NCBI GenBank assembly: GCA_905216195.1
Contig: CAJMSX010000006.1
Location: 1-64,000 of the forward strand
Length of the DNA stretch: 64,000 nucleotides
Direction of reading: 5' to 3'
DNA from: an uncultured bacterium
GTDB lineage: Bacteria; Bacteroidota; Bacteroidia; Bacteroidales; Marinifilaceae
The translations under genes were made by a program, and so were the position numbers. Shown here piece after piece: positions 33,288 through 40,820 of the stretch. The notes beneath the pieces are model-generated. The model was not told the origin of the DNA and ran no database searches. It was given only the letters and a program-made list of their open reading frames with translations. Positions within the stretch are counted from its first letter, which is position 1, and the number at the start of each line of letters is the position of its first letter.

Positions 33288-33338
33288 GATTCAAACCTCC
33301 TTTTTATAAGATTATTATTTCTGCTATTCAGCATAATG

Positions 33339-33369
33339 CGAAGATATAAAACTAAAGCAATTTTTCAAA
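33339..33369 (-). promoter_or_regulatory. Promoter of the peptide cluster
   Basis: On the minus strand, TTTG (33366-33369), 19 nt, TATCTTCG (33339-33346, seven of eight consensus positions). Predicted start about 33332, a leader of about 45 nt ahead of the precursor ATG. Confidence 0.6.
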
Positions 33370-33485
33370 TCTTTATTATATATTTATTTTATCTTATGCA
33401 AACAACATTTTGTTTTTAATTACTTTATTATTTAGATAAAGGTATTCTATCTATTTCAGGATTTAGTGGTTAACGTTAATTTTAT

Positions 33486-33594
33486 CAACCGACTTTGGAG
33501 GTTGATTTTTCCCCTGTAAGGGGCAAGATTTTCGGGTAACCGAAAAGTTCCGGGTTACTCGATACGCATCTTGTTGTTAGCTGATGATAACAAG
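33486..33594. other. Cluster of four small hairpins
   Basis: Within 109 bp: CAACC/GGTTG (33486-33504), CCCCT/AGGGG (33511-33523), TTTCGG/CCGAAA (33530-33545) and CTTGTT/AACAAG (33570-33594). It is upstream of the peptide promoter and contains no frame. It may be the end of a lost element or a structured leader. Confidence 0.4.
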
Positions 33595-33730
33595 ATTTGC
33601 TTTCAGATGATAAAGTATTTTCTAATAATTTAAGAAGGGCTCAGTTCATTAAATTATACGACTCAATATAGTGCAGTAAGTATATATCTTTAGCCAACTG
33701 TATGGATATATGAATAATCATGCGTTGGAT

Positions 33731-33764
33731 CGTCCGTATGTTCCAACGTTGGGACACCTGGACG
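33731..33764. repeat. 34-bp interrupted palindrome
   Basis: CGTCC-3-TGTTCCAAC (33731-33747) is mirrored by GTTGGGACA-3-GGACG (33748-33764), with only one mismatched pair in the core. It is a candidate operator or recombination site in the gap between the peptide cluster and the structured RNA. Confidence 0.5.
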
Positions 33765-33814
33765 GCTGGACAGTTATGAGAATGTAATCAAAGAGGAATT
33801 ATATTTTGATAACT

Positions 33815-33846
33815 TTTGGGGGTGTTGAAAGAGTTTTCTACTTTTG
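33815..33846 (+). promoter_or_regulatory. Consensus promoter of the structured RNA
   Basis: TTTG (33815-33818), 20 nt, TACTTTTG (33839-33846): exact match to both Bacteroidales boxes. Predicted start about 33853. No reading frame follows; the next features are the nested stems. Confidence 0.65.
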
Positions 33847-33852
33847 CAGATA

Positions 33853-34053
33853 AGAAAAGAAGCGGAAGAGCCCGCTCCAAAATATAGTGAATTTGTCATA
33901 ATCTTGACATCCGAAATCGCCAATTTCTAAGTTATACAAGATTTGACAATGTGTTCACGCTTTCTAAGCGTGGGCTGTTGTCTTTCTGTATAACGAGGTG
34001 TTTGGCGATACCCGAGATGTCAGAGCGTATAACAGTTCCGCGCTTTCTTTTTT
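33853..34053 (+). ncRNA. Rod-shaped structured RNA candidate, about 200 nt
   Basis: Seven co-axial stems nest around one apical loop: AGCGGAA (33861)/TTCCG..CT (34036-34044), CGCTC (33873)/GAGCG (34023), GACATC (33906)/GATGTC (34016), TCGCCAA (33917)/TTGGCGA (34002), GTTATACA (33931)/TGTATAAC (33987), GACAA (33945)/TTGTC (33978), CACGCTT (33956)/AAGCGTG (33966). The outer stem runs straight into TTCTTTTTT (34045-34053), which would terminate it, and an exact consensus promoter sits at the other end. A long rod of this size is reminiscent of 6S RNA, but I cannot establish homology; a regulatory RNA of the island is equally possible. Confidence 0.6.
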
Positions 34054-34085
34054 GCGCTGTTTTGAGAAAATAGAATACGAATGAT

Positions 34086-34307
34086 TTAAATAGCTTCTTC
34101 GGGTAAAAAAATTCGGGGAGAGCATTTTAAAACTTTAGCTATGTTATTGAGATGTTCAATGTTATAGGTGGCCTTCCCGTTTTCAAACTGACTGATAAAG
34201 GAACCATCAAATCCCAAAGCGTAAGAAAGAGCTTCTTGTGAATAATCCCTTTCTTTCCGCATTTTTTTTACCATCTCAATAACATATAGATCAACTGCCG
34301 TTTTCAT
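34086..34307 (-). CDS. Small XRE-family helix-turn-helix regulator
   Basis: A 73-residue protein consisting of one Cro/C1-type HTH domain (DYSQEALSYALGFDGSFISQ is the helix-turn-helix, followed by YNIEHLNNIAKVLKCSPRIF). It is a relative of the XRE protein at 5160-5390. Its 3' end abuts the structured RNA on the opposite strand. The target is unknown; neighbouring candidates are the RNA promoter and the peptide cluster. Confidence 0.8.
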   Translation of the reverse strand: MKTAVDLYVIEMVKKMRKERDYSQEALSYALGFDGSFISQFENGKATYNIEHLNNIAKVLKCSPRIFLPEEAI

Positions 34308-34490
34308 AATTGTAAATTAATTACGAATAACGGCATATTTTAGATGCATGATACCTAATAATAATTAGGCTATAGTTGGTTTTATAATTATCAAATGCTA
34401 ACAAACAAAACAGGATCGACCACACGTCTGGGGGGCGTATATATACGTCTGGAAAGCGAGGAAGTGATTGTAATATTAAAATATATAAAT

Positions 34491-34595
34491 ATGAAAATGA
34501 TTAAAGAATATAAAATAAAAACAAAAACGCACTTGATTCGTGCGGTAGCGGAAATTGTTGTAAAAGCCGGAAATAACCCGTCAGGGTTATTCTGA
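34491..34595 (+). CDS. Possible 34-residue peptide
   Basis: The ATG at 34491 opens MKMIKEYKIKTKTHLIRAVA and ends GNNPSGLF with TGA at 34593-34595. It is a basic, possibly helical peptide with no family I recognise. A longer frame from 34395 exists, but its first half looks random. A hairpin overlaps the 3' end. It may be spurious. Confidence 0.25.
   Translation: MKMIKEYKIKTKTHLIRAVAEIVVKAGNNPSGLF
34572..34591 (+). terminator. Perfect 8-bp hairpin before the RsbW-like gene
   Basis: AATAACCC and GGGTTATT around GTCA, followed within 5 nt by TTTTT. It is a reasonable intrinsic terminator ahead of the next operon. Confidence 0.5.
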
Positions 34596-34622
34596 CTTTT
34601 TCAAGGAGTTCGCGCGAGGACA

Positions 34623-34663
34623 GGGAGCTGCGGAGCCTCCCAATCCGGCTCAGGCCAGCTCCC
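34623..34663 (+). other. Nested GC-rich hairpin upstream of the RsbW-like gene
   Basis: GGGAGCTG (34623-34630) pairs with CAGCTCCC (34656-34663), and GAGCC (34633-34637) with GGCTC (34647-34651) inside. It is more GC-rich than its surroundings and ends 65 nt before the start codon at 34729. Confidence 0.45.
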
Positions 34664-34728
34664 CAGGCAAGTGCAAAAGCGAAAGAAACAGTAAACAATT
34701 TAAATACAAAACATATATTTCACATACA

Positions 34729-35136
34729 ATGAATAAACTATCCCTTACTATCCCGTCGGATATGACAAGTGCACACCTGGTCGATAACTTTATCGAACTC
34801 ATTATTGATCGTTTTGAGTTACCTCAATCCCTTAACGGAAGGATTACCTTATCCATCGTTGAAGCCGTGCATAATTCAATCCTCTATGGAAACAAACGCG
34901 ACCCGGAAAAGACAATCACCATTACAGCTATCAAAAACCACACAAAAGTGATCGTCACAGTAGAGGATGAAGGAGAAGGATTTGTCCTTAGTAAAATTCC
35001 CGATTTCAGCAGGCCCGAAACCTTTATGCAATGTACCGGAAGAGAACTTTACCTGATGATTACCCTTCCGGATGAACTGCTCTTCGCAAAAAGAGGAGCA
35101 AAAGTGATTATGACCTTTTCTTTAAACTTAAATTAA
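34729..35136 (+). CDS. RsbW-like anti-sigma-factor ATPase
   Basis: A 135-residue single-domain GHKL ATPase. The N box is LSIVEAVHNSILYGNKRD, with Asn coordinating Mg; the G1 box is VEDEGEGF; the C-terminal strand is GAKVIMTFSLN. The G2 region (CTGRELYLMITLPDEL) lacks the usual GLGL glycines, a normal feature of the RsbW group. Such proteins bind sigma factors or anti-anti-sigma partners as kinases. No anti-anti-sigma or phosphatase gene is nearby. It is followed 2 bp later by a small membrane-protein remnant. Confidence 0.8.
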   Translation: MNKLSLTIPSDMTSAHLVDNFIELIIDRFELPQSLNGRITLSIVEAVHNSILYGNKRDPEKTITITAIKNHTKVIVTVEDEGEGFVLSKIPDFSRPETFMQCTGRELYLMITLPDELLFAKRGAKVIMTFSLNLN

Positions 35137-35138
35137 CC

Positions 35139-35387
35139 ATGAAAACATTCATTGCCATTATCGCCTCTTTCGTTTGAGGTATCCTGATCGGTTATTACTA
35201 CCGGGAAGCAAGCATAGAAGAAGAAATCCGGGAAAAACTGTACGAGCAGAAAGGGCAAGAAAACAAGGGAAGAAAACAAGAAAACAATCGTTTACGTGAA
35301 ATCATCAACGGTAACACTGACGACTGGGAGGAAAAATGGGAAGAGTATATCATGGAAGAAATGATGAACGAAGGACATCCCGCTTAA
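35139..35387 (+). pseudogene. Small membrane protein gene with an in-frame TGA
   Basis: The frame MKTFIAIIASFV, TGA (35175-35177), GILIGYYYREASIEEEIREK continues with a charged helical tail to TAA at 35387. Without the stop it would be an 81-residue single-span protein with a coiled-coil cytoplasmic part. TGG (Trp) is a plausible original codon, fitting a membrane helix. It begins 2 bp after the RsbW-like gene and is probably part of its operon. Confidence 0.5.
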
Positions 35388-35420
35388 CCGATGACATAAA
35401 GTAAAATGTAAAGCATCAAT

Positions 35421-36667
35421 TGAATTAGTCAAGACTTAATCTGACAATTATGAATAAAGAGAATAATTTTGTAACAGAAAACAGATTGAGTTATGACAAC
35501 ATCAGAAAAGGTCATCAAGAACAAACTGGGATTGCTTGAACTCTCCCAACAATTAGGAAACGTATCGCGTGCATGCAAGATTATGGGCTACAGCCGTGAC
35601 AGTTTTTATCGTTTCAAAGAGTTGTATGAACAAGGAGGTGAAGTCGCCTTGCAGGAGATTTCCCGCCGTAAGCCTGTCATAAAGAACCGTGTGGAGGAAC
35701 ATATCGAGCAGGCAGTCGTGCAGATGGCGATAGACAATCCGGCATTGGGGCAAGTCCGTGTATCCAATGAACTGCGGAAGAAAGGTATTCTTATTTCGCC
35801 GGGCGGAGTGCGCTCCATTTGGCTACGGCACGATATGGAGACCTTCCAGAAACGCCTGAAAGCATTGTCAGCCAAAGTGGAACAAGAGGGCATCATCCTT
35901 GATGAGAGCCAGGTGGCGGCATTGGAGAAAGCAAAAGAAGAAAAGCAGGCTCATGGAGAGATAGAAACCTATTATCCCGGTTTTCTTGTTGCCCAAGACA
36001 CTTATTATGTGGGACATATCAAAGGAGTGGGACACATTTACCAACAGACCGTCATCGACACTTACTCCAAAATCGGATTTGCCAAGCTGTATGACAGGAA
36101 GAACGCGCTTGTCGCTGCCGATATGCTCAATGACAGGGTGGTTCCTTTTTTCGAGCAGCATGACCTGAAACTGATGCGTATGCTCACGGACAGAGGAACG
36201 GAATACTGCGGAAACAGGGAAAATCACGAGTATGAACTGTATCTGGCTGTGGAAGACATCGATCATTCCAAGATTAAGGCGAAAAGCCCACAGACAAACG
36301 GTATCTGTGAGAGATTTAACAGAACCCTACAGAATGAGTTCTATGCTATCGCATTCAGAAAGAAAATCTATACATCTATCGAACAGTTGCAAGCCGATCT
36401 TGATGCGTGGATGAATTCTTACAACACAGAAAGAACACACTCCGAAAAGTTCTGTTTCGGGAAAACGCCCATGCAGACTTTTATCGAAGGGATCTCTGTC
36501 GCAAGGAAATACCAACTGCAAAATCAGGAAATAATAAAACCGAATGAGACTAATAAAACTTCATTCGGTCGTGAGAGTGAAGAATGTTGCGTAACTTCAC
36601 AACAAACAGCTGACAGTTTTTTTGTCCGATAGTAAACTAATTGTCAGAACAAGTCTTGACTATTACA
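35421..36667 (+). mobile_element. IS481-type insertion sequence with 7-bp target duplication
   Basis: A 1247-bp element flanked by CATCAAT (35414-35420 and 36668-36674). The terminal inverted repeats begin TGAATTAGTCAAGACTT (left) and TGTAATAGTCAAGACTT (right, inverted) and extend about 30 bp with a few mismatches. The transposase is intact. A decayed end of a relative lies at 25871. Confidence 0.85.
35493..36632 (+). CDS. IS481-family transposase
   Basis: A 379-residue transposase. The N-terminus is an HTH (LSQQLGNVSRACKIMGYSRD). The rve integrase core follows with Asp169 (LVAQDTYYVG), Asp233 (RMLTDRGTEYCG) and Glu273 (NGICERFNRTLQ). Ends in an IS481-type tail (RTHSEKFCFGKTPMQTF). It is full length with no internal stop and is likely active. 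Confidence 0.93.
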   Translation: MTTSEKVIKNKLGLLELSQQLGNVSRACKIMGYSRDSFYRFKELYEQGGEVALQEISRRKPVIKNRVEEHIEQAVVQMAIDNPALGQVRVSNELRKKGILISPGGVRSIWLRHDMETFQKRLKALSAKVEQEGIILDESQVAALEKAKEEKQAHGEIETYYPGFLVAQDTYYVGHIKGVGHIYQQTVIDTYSKIGFAKLYDRKNALVAADMLNDRVVPFFEQHDLKLMRMLTDRGTEYCGNRENHEYELYLAVEDIDHSKIKAKSPQTNGICERFNRTLQNEFYAIAFRKKIYTSIEQLQADLDAWMNSYNTERTHSEKFCFGKTPMQTFIEGISVARKYQLQNQEIIKPNETNKTSFGRESEECCVTSQQTADSFFVR

Positions 36668-36729
36668 CATCAATAGATACGCTACATTTTATCTTTTCAA
36701 GTCTTCTGTGTGATGGTTCCTGCCTCTAC

Positions 36730-37132
36730 CTACAACCGGTATTCCCGGTTGAAACGGTCGAAAAAGTCCAGTAAAGTGGTATTGTTTCTACTTTCCTCCT
36801 CCTTCTTTTTCAGTACTTTTTCATCCCTGCCCAGATAGGCCTCCCGCACCTTTTCCGCAGTCCTGTAACCGTCTTCGGTGAGCAGCCGCTGATAATGCTG
36901 TGTAACAGTATTACGCGCAGCATTGAGCATCGCATTCAGCCGGACGATTTCAGGCATCCGCCCGGTAGCTGGACCCTTCTCCACGCTCCATTCCTCAGGC
37001 TTTACTCACAAACCAGGACGGAACTCCACGGCTTTGCCGTTTACCGTAATGCGTCCGATAACGGGCATTTCCCCCTGTTTTCCGGGCAGCTGTCCGCTTT
37101 AAGAAAAACGATAATGAAAAAGTACTTTTCAC
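36730..37132 (-). pseudogene. N-terminal remnant of a tyrosine integrase
   Basis: Minus-strand frames read VKSTFSLSFFLKRTAARKTG, then after a shift EMPVIGRITVNGKAVEFRPG, a TGA where Trp would fit, VKPEEWSVEKGPATGRMPEI and TVTQHYQRLLTEDGYRTAEK to a premature end. This is the arm-binding and SAM-like N-terminal region of Bacteroidales integrases. The catalytic domain is lost. It sits about 260 bp from the tRNA-Lys 3' end, the usual place for an island integrase. Confidence 0.7.
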
Positions 37133-37229
37133 GCCCTCATTTTTTATTACAAATTTAGGCCAAGCCTGTAAATGAGAACATTTATAGGATGGATAATAAA
37201 GCACAGTAGGCAGCCATTCAGGTACTTCG

Positions 37230-37264
37230 CGTGGCCATTTTTCAGGCAGCTAAAAATGGCCACG
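37230..37264. repeat. Perfect 13-bp hairpin between integrase remnant and tRNA
   Basis: CGTGGCCATTTTT (37230-37242) and AAAAATGGCCACG (37252-37264) around a 9-nt loop. It could be an integrase arm site or a terminator; no gene reads directly into it. Confidence 0.55.
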
Positions 37265-37316
37265 ATTTAGCCATAAATTTGGTGTATCGGATGGCTTTCG
37301 AGGTAGACAAAGCAGA

Positions 37317-37390
37317 AAACAAAAACTCCTGCAACAGTTAGATATTGCAGGAGTTGTTTGTCTTTTGTCGCCGTTTGGCTTTGTTCTTAT
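37317..37390 (-). terminator. tRNA-Lys terminator module, copy C
   Basis: ACTCCTGCAA (37325-37334) pairs with TTGCAGGAGT (37345-37354) and is followed on the minus strand by TTTTTGTTTT. The segment between tRNA and hairpin (CCAAACGGCGACAAAAG) is shared with copies A (23862) and B (27729). Confidence 0.7.
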
Positions 37391-37391
37391 G

Positions 37392-37464
37392 TGATCCGCC
37401 TGGGATTCGAACCCAGGACCCCAACATTAAAAGTGTTGTGCTCTACCGACTGAGCTAGCGAATC
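37392..37464 (-). tRNA. tRNA-Lys (anticodon UUU)
   Basis: A 73-nt cloverleaf on the minus strand: acceptor GATTCGC/GCGGATC, D stem GCTC/GAGC, anticodon stem CAACA/TGTTG with loop CTTTTAA (anticodon TTT), T stem CTGGG/CCCAG with loop TTCGAAT, discriminator A. The 3' CCA is not encoded. The island remnants lie immediately 3' of it. Confidence 0.97.
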
Positions 37465-37490
37465 GTCCCTTTCGGGCTTATTTGCGGGTG

Positions 37491-37521
37491 CAAAGATAGA
37501 GAGTTTTCTCAGGTATGCAAA
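37491..37521 (-). promoter_or_regulatory. tRNA-Lys promoter
   Basis: On the minus strand TTTG (37518-37521), 19 nt, TATCTTTG (37491-37498): exact Bacteroidales consensus, about 20 nt before the mature tRNA 5' end. Confidence 0.75.
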
Positions 37522-37681
37522 CAACACGTCCGTTTTTTTGCCCGCTTAACGCAAATTCTTACCCGACTCTTTTCACATTATGGGAAAAAACGGCGGAGAT
37601 TTTTCCGGTTTTTGCATCGGTTTTTGCCGAAAATTCCGTAACTTTTGAGTGTGCATGACAAATCCCTTAAATTTAACCGAT

Positions 37682-38233
37682 ATGATACTCTACCGATACG
37701 AAAAAAGAGGCTTGCTGGTTCTGCTTTTTCTCCTGACCAGCCTGATTTTATTGCCCCGGTATTTTTTGTACAGCCGCCAGGATTTTTTTATCGTGTGCGA
37801 CCCCGATACCATGATACCGGATAGTTTCCGTACCGAGCTGCCTCCCGATCCCATCGAACTCAATACGGCAGACAGCCTGTCCCTGATTAAACTCAAAGGT
37901 ATAGGCCCCTATTACGCTAAAAGAATACTTCAATACCGAAGCCGGTTGGGGGGATATTATGCCGTAAGACAACTGAAAGAACTGAATATGACGTATTTCG
38001 ATGTGGATTCCAATGCCCATCTGTTTACCGCCGACCCGAGTCTGATCCTAAAGAAAGACCTCGATTCTATGTCTTTTAAAGAAGTATTGAGGCATCCTTA
38101 CCTGGAATATGAGGAGGTGAGGCTTATTTTCGAAGCGAAAAACAAATACAAACACATTTCTTTTCATATTTTAAAGGAAAATAAAGTGCTTCCGGCCCAC
38201 AAACTGAAAAAAATAAAACCCTATTTCAGGTAA
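37682..38233 (+). CDS. Membrane-anchored helix-hairpin-helix (ComEA-like) protein
   Basis: A 183-residue protein starting MILYRYEKRGLLVLLF; an earlier GTG (37649) or ATG (37655) would add residues before the membrane helix and is less likely. After the helix (LLVLLFLLTSLILLPRYFL) come two HhH-type units: IELNTADSLSLIKLKGIGPY with AKRILQYRSRLGG, and a weaker second unit (SFKEVLRHPYLEYEEVRLIF). ComEA-type domains bind DNA non-specifically. A role in DNA uptake is possible but unproven; many Bacteroidota carry such orphans. Confidence 0.75.
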   Translation: MILYRYEKRGLLVLLFLLTSLILLPRYFLYSRQDFFIVCDPDTMIPDSFRTELPPDPIELNTADSLSLIKLKGIGPYYAKRILQYRSRLGGYYAVRQLKELNMTYFDVDSNAHLFTADPSLILKKDLDSMSFKEVLRHPYLEYEEVRLIFEAKNKYKHISFHILKENKVLPAHKLKKIKPYFR

Positions 38234-38269
38234 TTTTATATAACTTTGCCGGAAACCATCCAAGAAAAA

Positions 38270-40744
38270 ATGAAAAAGATATTTATCACCCTTGCGGTTA
38301 TCCTGGGTTTTCTGCTGATTCTGCTGCTCCTGTTGCCTGTGTTTCTCAAGAGCAATATCGTAGATATATTAAAAGCACAATCGGCCAAATACATCTATGC
38401 CGAACTGGACATCAAGGAAGTAAATCTGAGTATGTTCAAAGATTTCCCGGACCTGAACGTAAAAGTGAAGGACATCGTGATTACCGGCAAGGATGAATTT
38501 GCCGGCGATACGGTGGTAGCCCTTCCCTGGTTCGAGGCTTCCGTAAACCTGATGTCCCTGATGAAAGGGAATGAAATCCTGATCAATCGCATCCTGCTGA
38601 AAGATATGAAATTTCTTCCGGTCAAATCACCGGAGGGAAAGGCCAATTGGGATTTTTTCATCCGGGACACAACCGGATCAGCAGCGGCCCCAACAGAAAA
38701 AACGGATTCAAAAAGCGATGCTGAGAAAGGTATCCGTTTCAACGATATCGAACTGCAAAATCTCTTCGTGTCTTACAAAGATTATCAGTTCTCGGTATAT
38801 GCAGGCATAAACCGGGCCGACCTGAAAGTATCGGGTAATTTTGCAGAAACAAACACCCTTTTGAATATACTTTTACAGTTAGACAATATTTCCTACCGCC
38901 AGGGGAATCAGATATGGGTAAACAACACCGATCTGAACTGGCAAGCTGAAATCGGTGCCAATCTGAAGGAACGGAGTTTCGATATTCGCAAAAACGAGCT
39001 GGCTCTGAACGAATTGCAACTGGATTTGACAGGACAATTTACGGTTCTGCCGGAAAAATACCGGGTAGACCTGTCCTTAAAAGCTCCCGGCACGAAGTTT
39101 GAAGATTTGTTGTCCCTGGTACCAAAACATTACCAAAAGGAGATTCAGGGCCTGAAAACCACCGGAGATTTCACCCTGAGCGCTTCGGCACAAGGAGAAT
39201 TTTATAAAGATCATCTTCCTGCTCTCGATATACAGTTTCAGATAAACGACGCCAGCGTCCAATACCCGGATCTGCCCGAAGCTATCCGGAATATCAATCT
39301 GGCCTTGCAAATCAACAATCCCGGCGGCAGCCCCGAACTTACCCAAATCAACCTGAACCGGATGGCTTTTACGATCGCCGGCAATCCCTTTCAAATGCAC
39401 CTGAAGATCGTCAACCCGCAAGATCCTTCCTTAAACGGAGGAGCAAAAGGGGTGATCGATTTCGGCAGCCTGAAGAAAGCGCTTCCTTTAAAAGACGTCA
39501 CGTTAAAGGGAATGATTACAACGGATGTAACGTTTAACGGAAAATACCAGTACATCGAAAAAGAAATGTACGAAAAATTTACAGCCAAAGGCAGTATCCA
39601 GATGAAAGACATTCTGTTGCAGAATGCCGGTTTTCCGAAAGGAATATCCATCCCCAGCGGAAGCCTCGTGATTACCCCGGCTTATCTGAACCTCAATCAC
39701 CTGGAGGCAAAAATAAATTCATCGGATTTTACCCTGAAAGGAAAAGTGTCGAACTACCTTCCCTATTTCTTAAAAAATGAAATCCTGAAAGGGAATTTTA
39801 CCCTGGTTTCCCAACGGCTCAATTTAAACGAATTCGCCAACATGTCCTCTTCTTCCGCTCCCGACAGCCTCGAAGCCGGAAATGCCGTAGAAGGAGCCCT
39901 CGAAGTTCCCCGGAACATCGACCTTCAACTCGATACCCGTATCAATACCCTCATTTTCGACCGGCTGCTCATTCAAAATATCCAGGGGAAAGTGAATCTG
40001 TCGAAGGCTGTGGCGACTTTAAAAAATCTTCGCATGGACCTTTTAAACGGCACGATGGTGATGAACGGGAATTACAATACGGTGGATCCGCGCATACCCA
40101 CTTTCGATTTTAACCTGAATATTTCGGATTTCGACATCCATTCCCTGTATAATTCTTTTACTTTTATCCGGAAAAGTCTACCGATCGCCATGAATTGCAA
40201 CGGAAGGATTTCTTCGGCTCTTCAATTTTCGGCCCAACTGGATAAAAAGATGGACATACTGATGCATACCGCCAACGGAGCGGGTTACCTGGAATCCAAA
40301 GGAATCCTGATTAATGAAAATCCCGCTATGTCAAAACTGGCTTCCGTAGTAAAAAACGACGAACTCAGCCGCCTCAGTATCAGCTCGCTGAAAATCAATT
40401 TCAACATACAGGAAGGAAATATTACGGTAGAACCCTTCAAAACCACCTTCGCCGGGAATCCGGTAACCATATACGGTTCCCAAACGGTGGACGGCCGCCT
40501 GGACTATACCCTGTCTATGAACATAGACCGGAAATTTTTCGGAAAGGACATCAACAACCTGCTGAAACCCATCCCCGGATCGGGTAATATTAAAAATCTG
40601 GATATAGATGCAAAAATCGTAGGTACGCTGGCTAAACCCGAGGTAAAAGCCGACTTATCGAAAGCCATCAAAGCCGTCCAGAAAGAAGCCCAAAAGGAAT
40701 TGAAAAATAAAGCGGTAGAAGGACTGAAAAAATTATTCAGATAA
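38270..40744 (+). CDS. AsmA-like envelope protein
   Basis: An 824-residue protein starting MKKIFITLAVILGFLLILLL; the frame is open eight codons further upstream. One N-terminal membrane anchor is followed by a long beta-rich region. The AsmA signature near the start (ELDIKEVNLSMFKDFPDLNV, KDIVITGKDEFAGDTVV) and the repeated C-terminal AsmA_2 region (GAGYLESKGILINENPAMSK, NLDIDAKIVGTLAKPEVKAD) are clear. AsmA-like proteins are bridge-type lipid-transfer or outer-membrane assembly factors. It begins 36 bp after the HhH gene and ends in LKKLFR. Confidence 0.85.
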   Translation: MKKIFITLAVILGFLLILLLLLPVFLKSNIVDILKAQSAKYIYAELDIKEVNLSMFKDFPDLNVKVKDIVITGKDEFAGDTVVALPWFEASVNLMSLMKGNEILINRILLKDMKFLPVKSPEGKANWDFFIRDTTGSAAAPTEKTDSKSDAEKGIRFNDIELQNLFVSYKDYQFSVYAGINRADLKVSGNFAETNTLLNILLQLDNISYRQGNQIWVNNTDLNWQAEIGANLKERSFDIRKNELALNELQLDLTGQFTVLPEKYRVDLSLKAPGTKFEDLLSLVPKHYQKEIQGLKTTGDFTLSASAQGEFYKDHLPALDIQFQINDASVQYPDLPEAIRNINLALQINNPGGSPELTQINLNRMAFTIAGNPFQMHLKIVNPQDPSLNGGAKGVIDFGSLKKALPLKDVTLKGMITTDVTFNGKYQYIEKEMYEKFTAKGSIQMKDILLQNAGFPKGISIPSGSLVITPAYLNLNHLEAKINSSDFTLKGKVSNYLPYFLKNEILKGNFTLVSQRLNLNEFANMSSSSAPDSLEAGNAVEGALEVPRNIDLQLDTRINTLIFDRLLIQNIQGKVNLSKAVATLKNLRMDLLNGTMVMNGNYNTVDPRIPTFDFNLNISDFDIHSLYNSFTFIRKSLPIAMNCNGRISSALQFSAQLDKKMDILMHTANGAGYLESKGILINENPAMSKLASVVKNDELSRLSISSLKINFNIQEGNITVEPFKTTFAGNPVTIYGSQTVDGRLDYTLSMNIDRKFFGKDINNLLKPIPGSGNIKNLDIDAKIVGTLAKPEVKADLSKAIKAVQKEAQKELKNKAVEGLKKLFR

Positions 40745-40820
40745 TAAAAAGACAGAGCGCATCAACAGCAATGGAGTGAGAATCAGGAAAGTATTCCTGG
40801 TTCTCTGATGTCCGCCTTTT

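Noticed and set aside
33931..33994. Integron attC-like site (GTTATACA / TGTATAAC)
   Set aside because: The core-site order is reversed relative to attC (GTTRRRY should be at the end), and no integron integrase is present.
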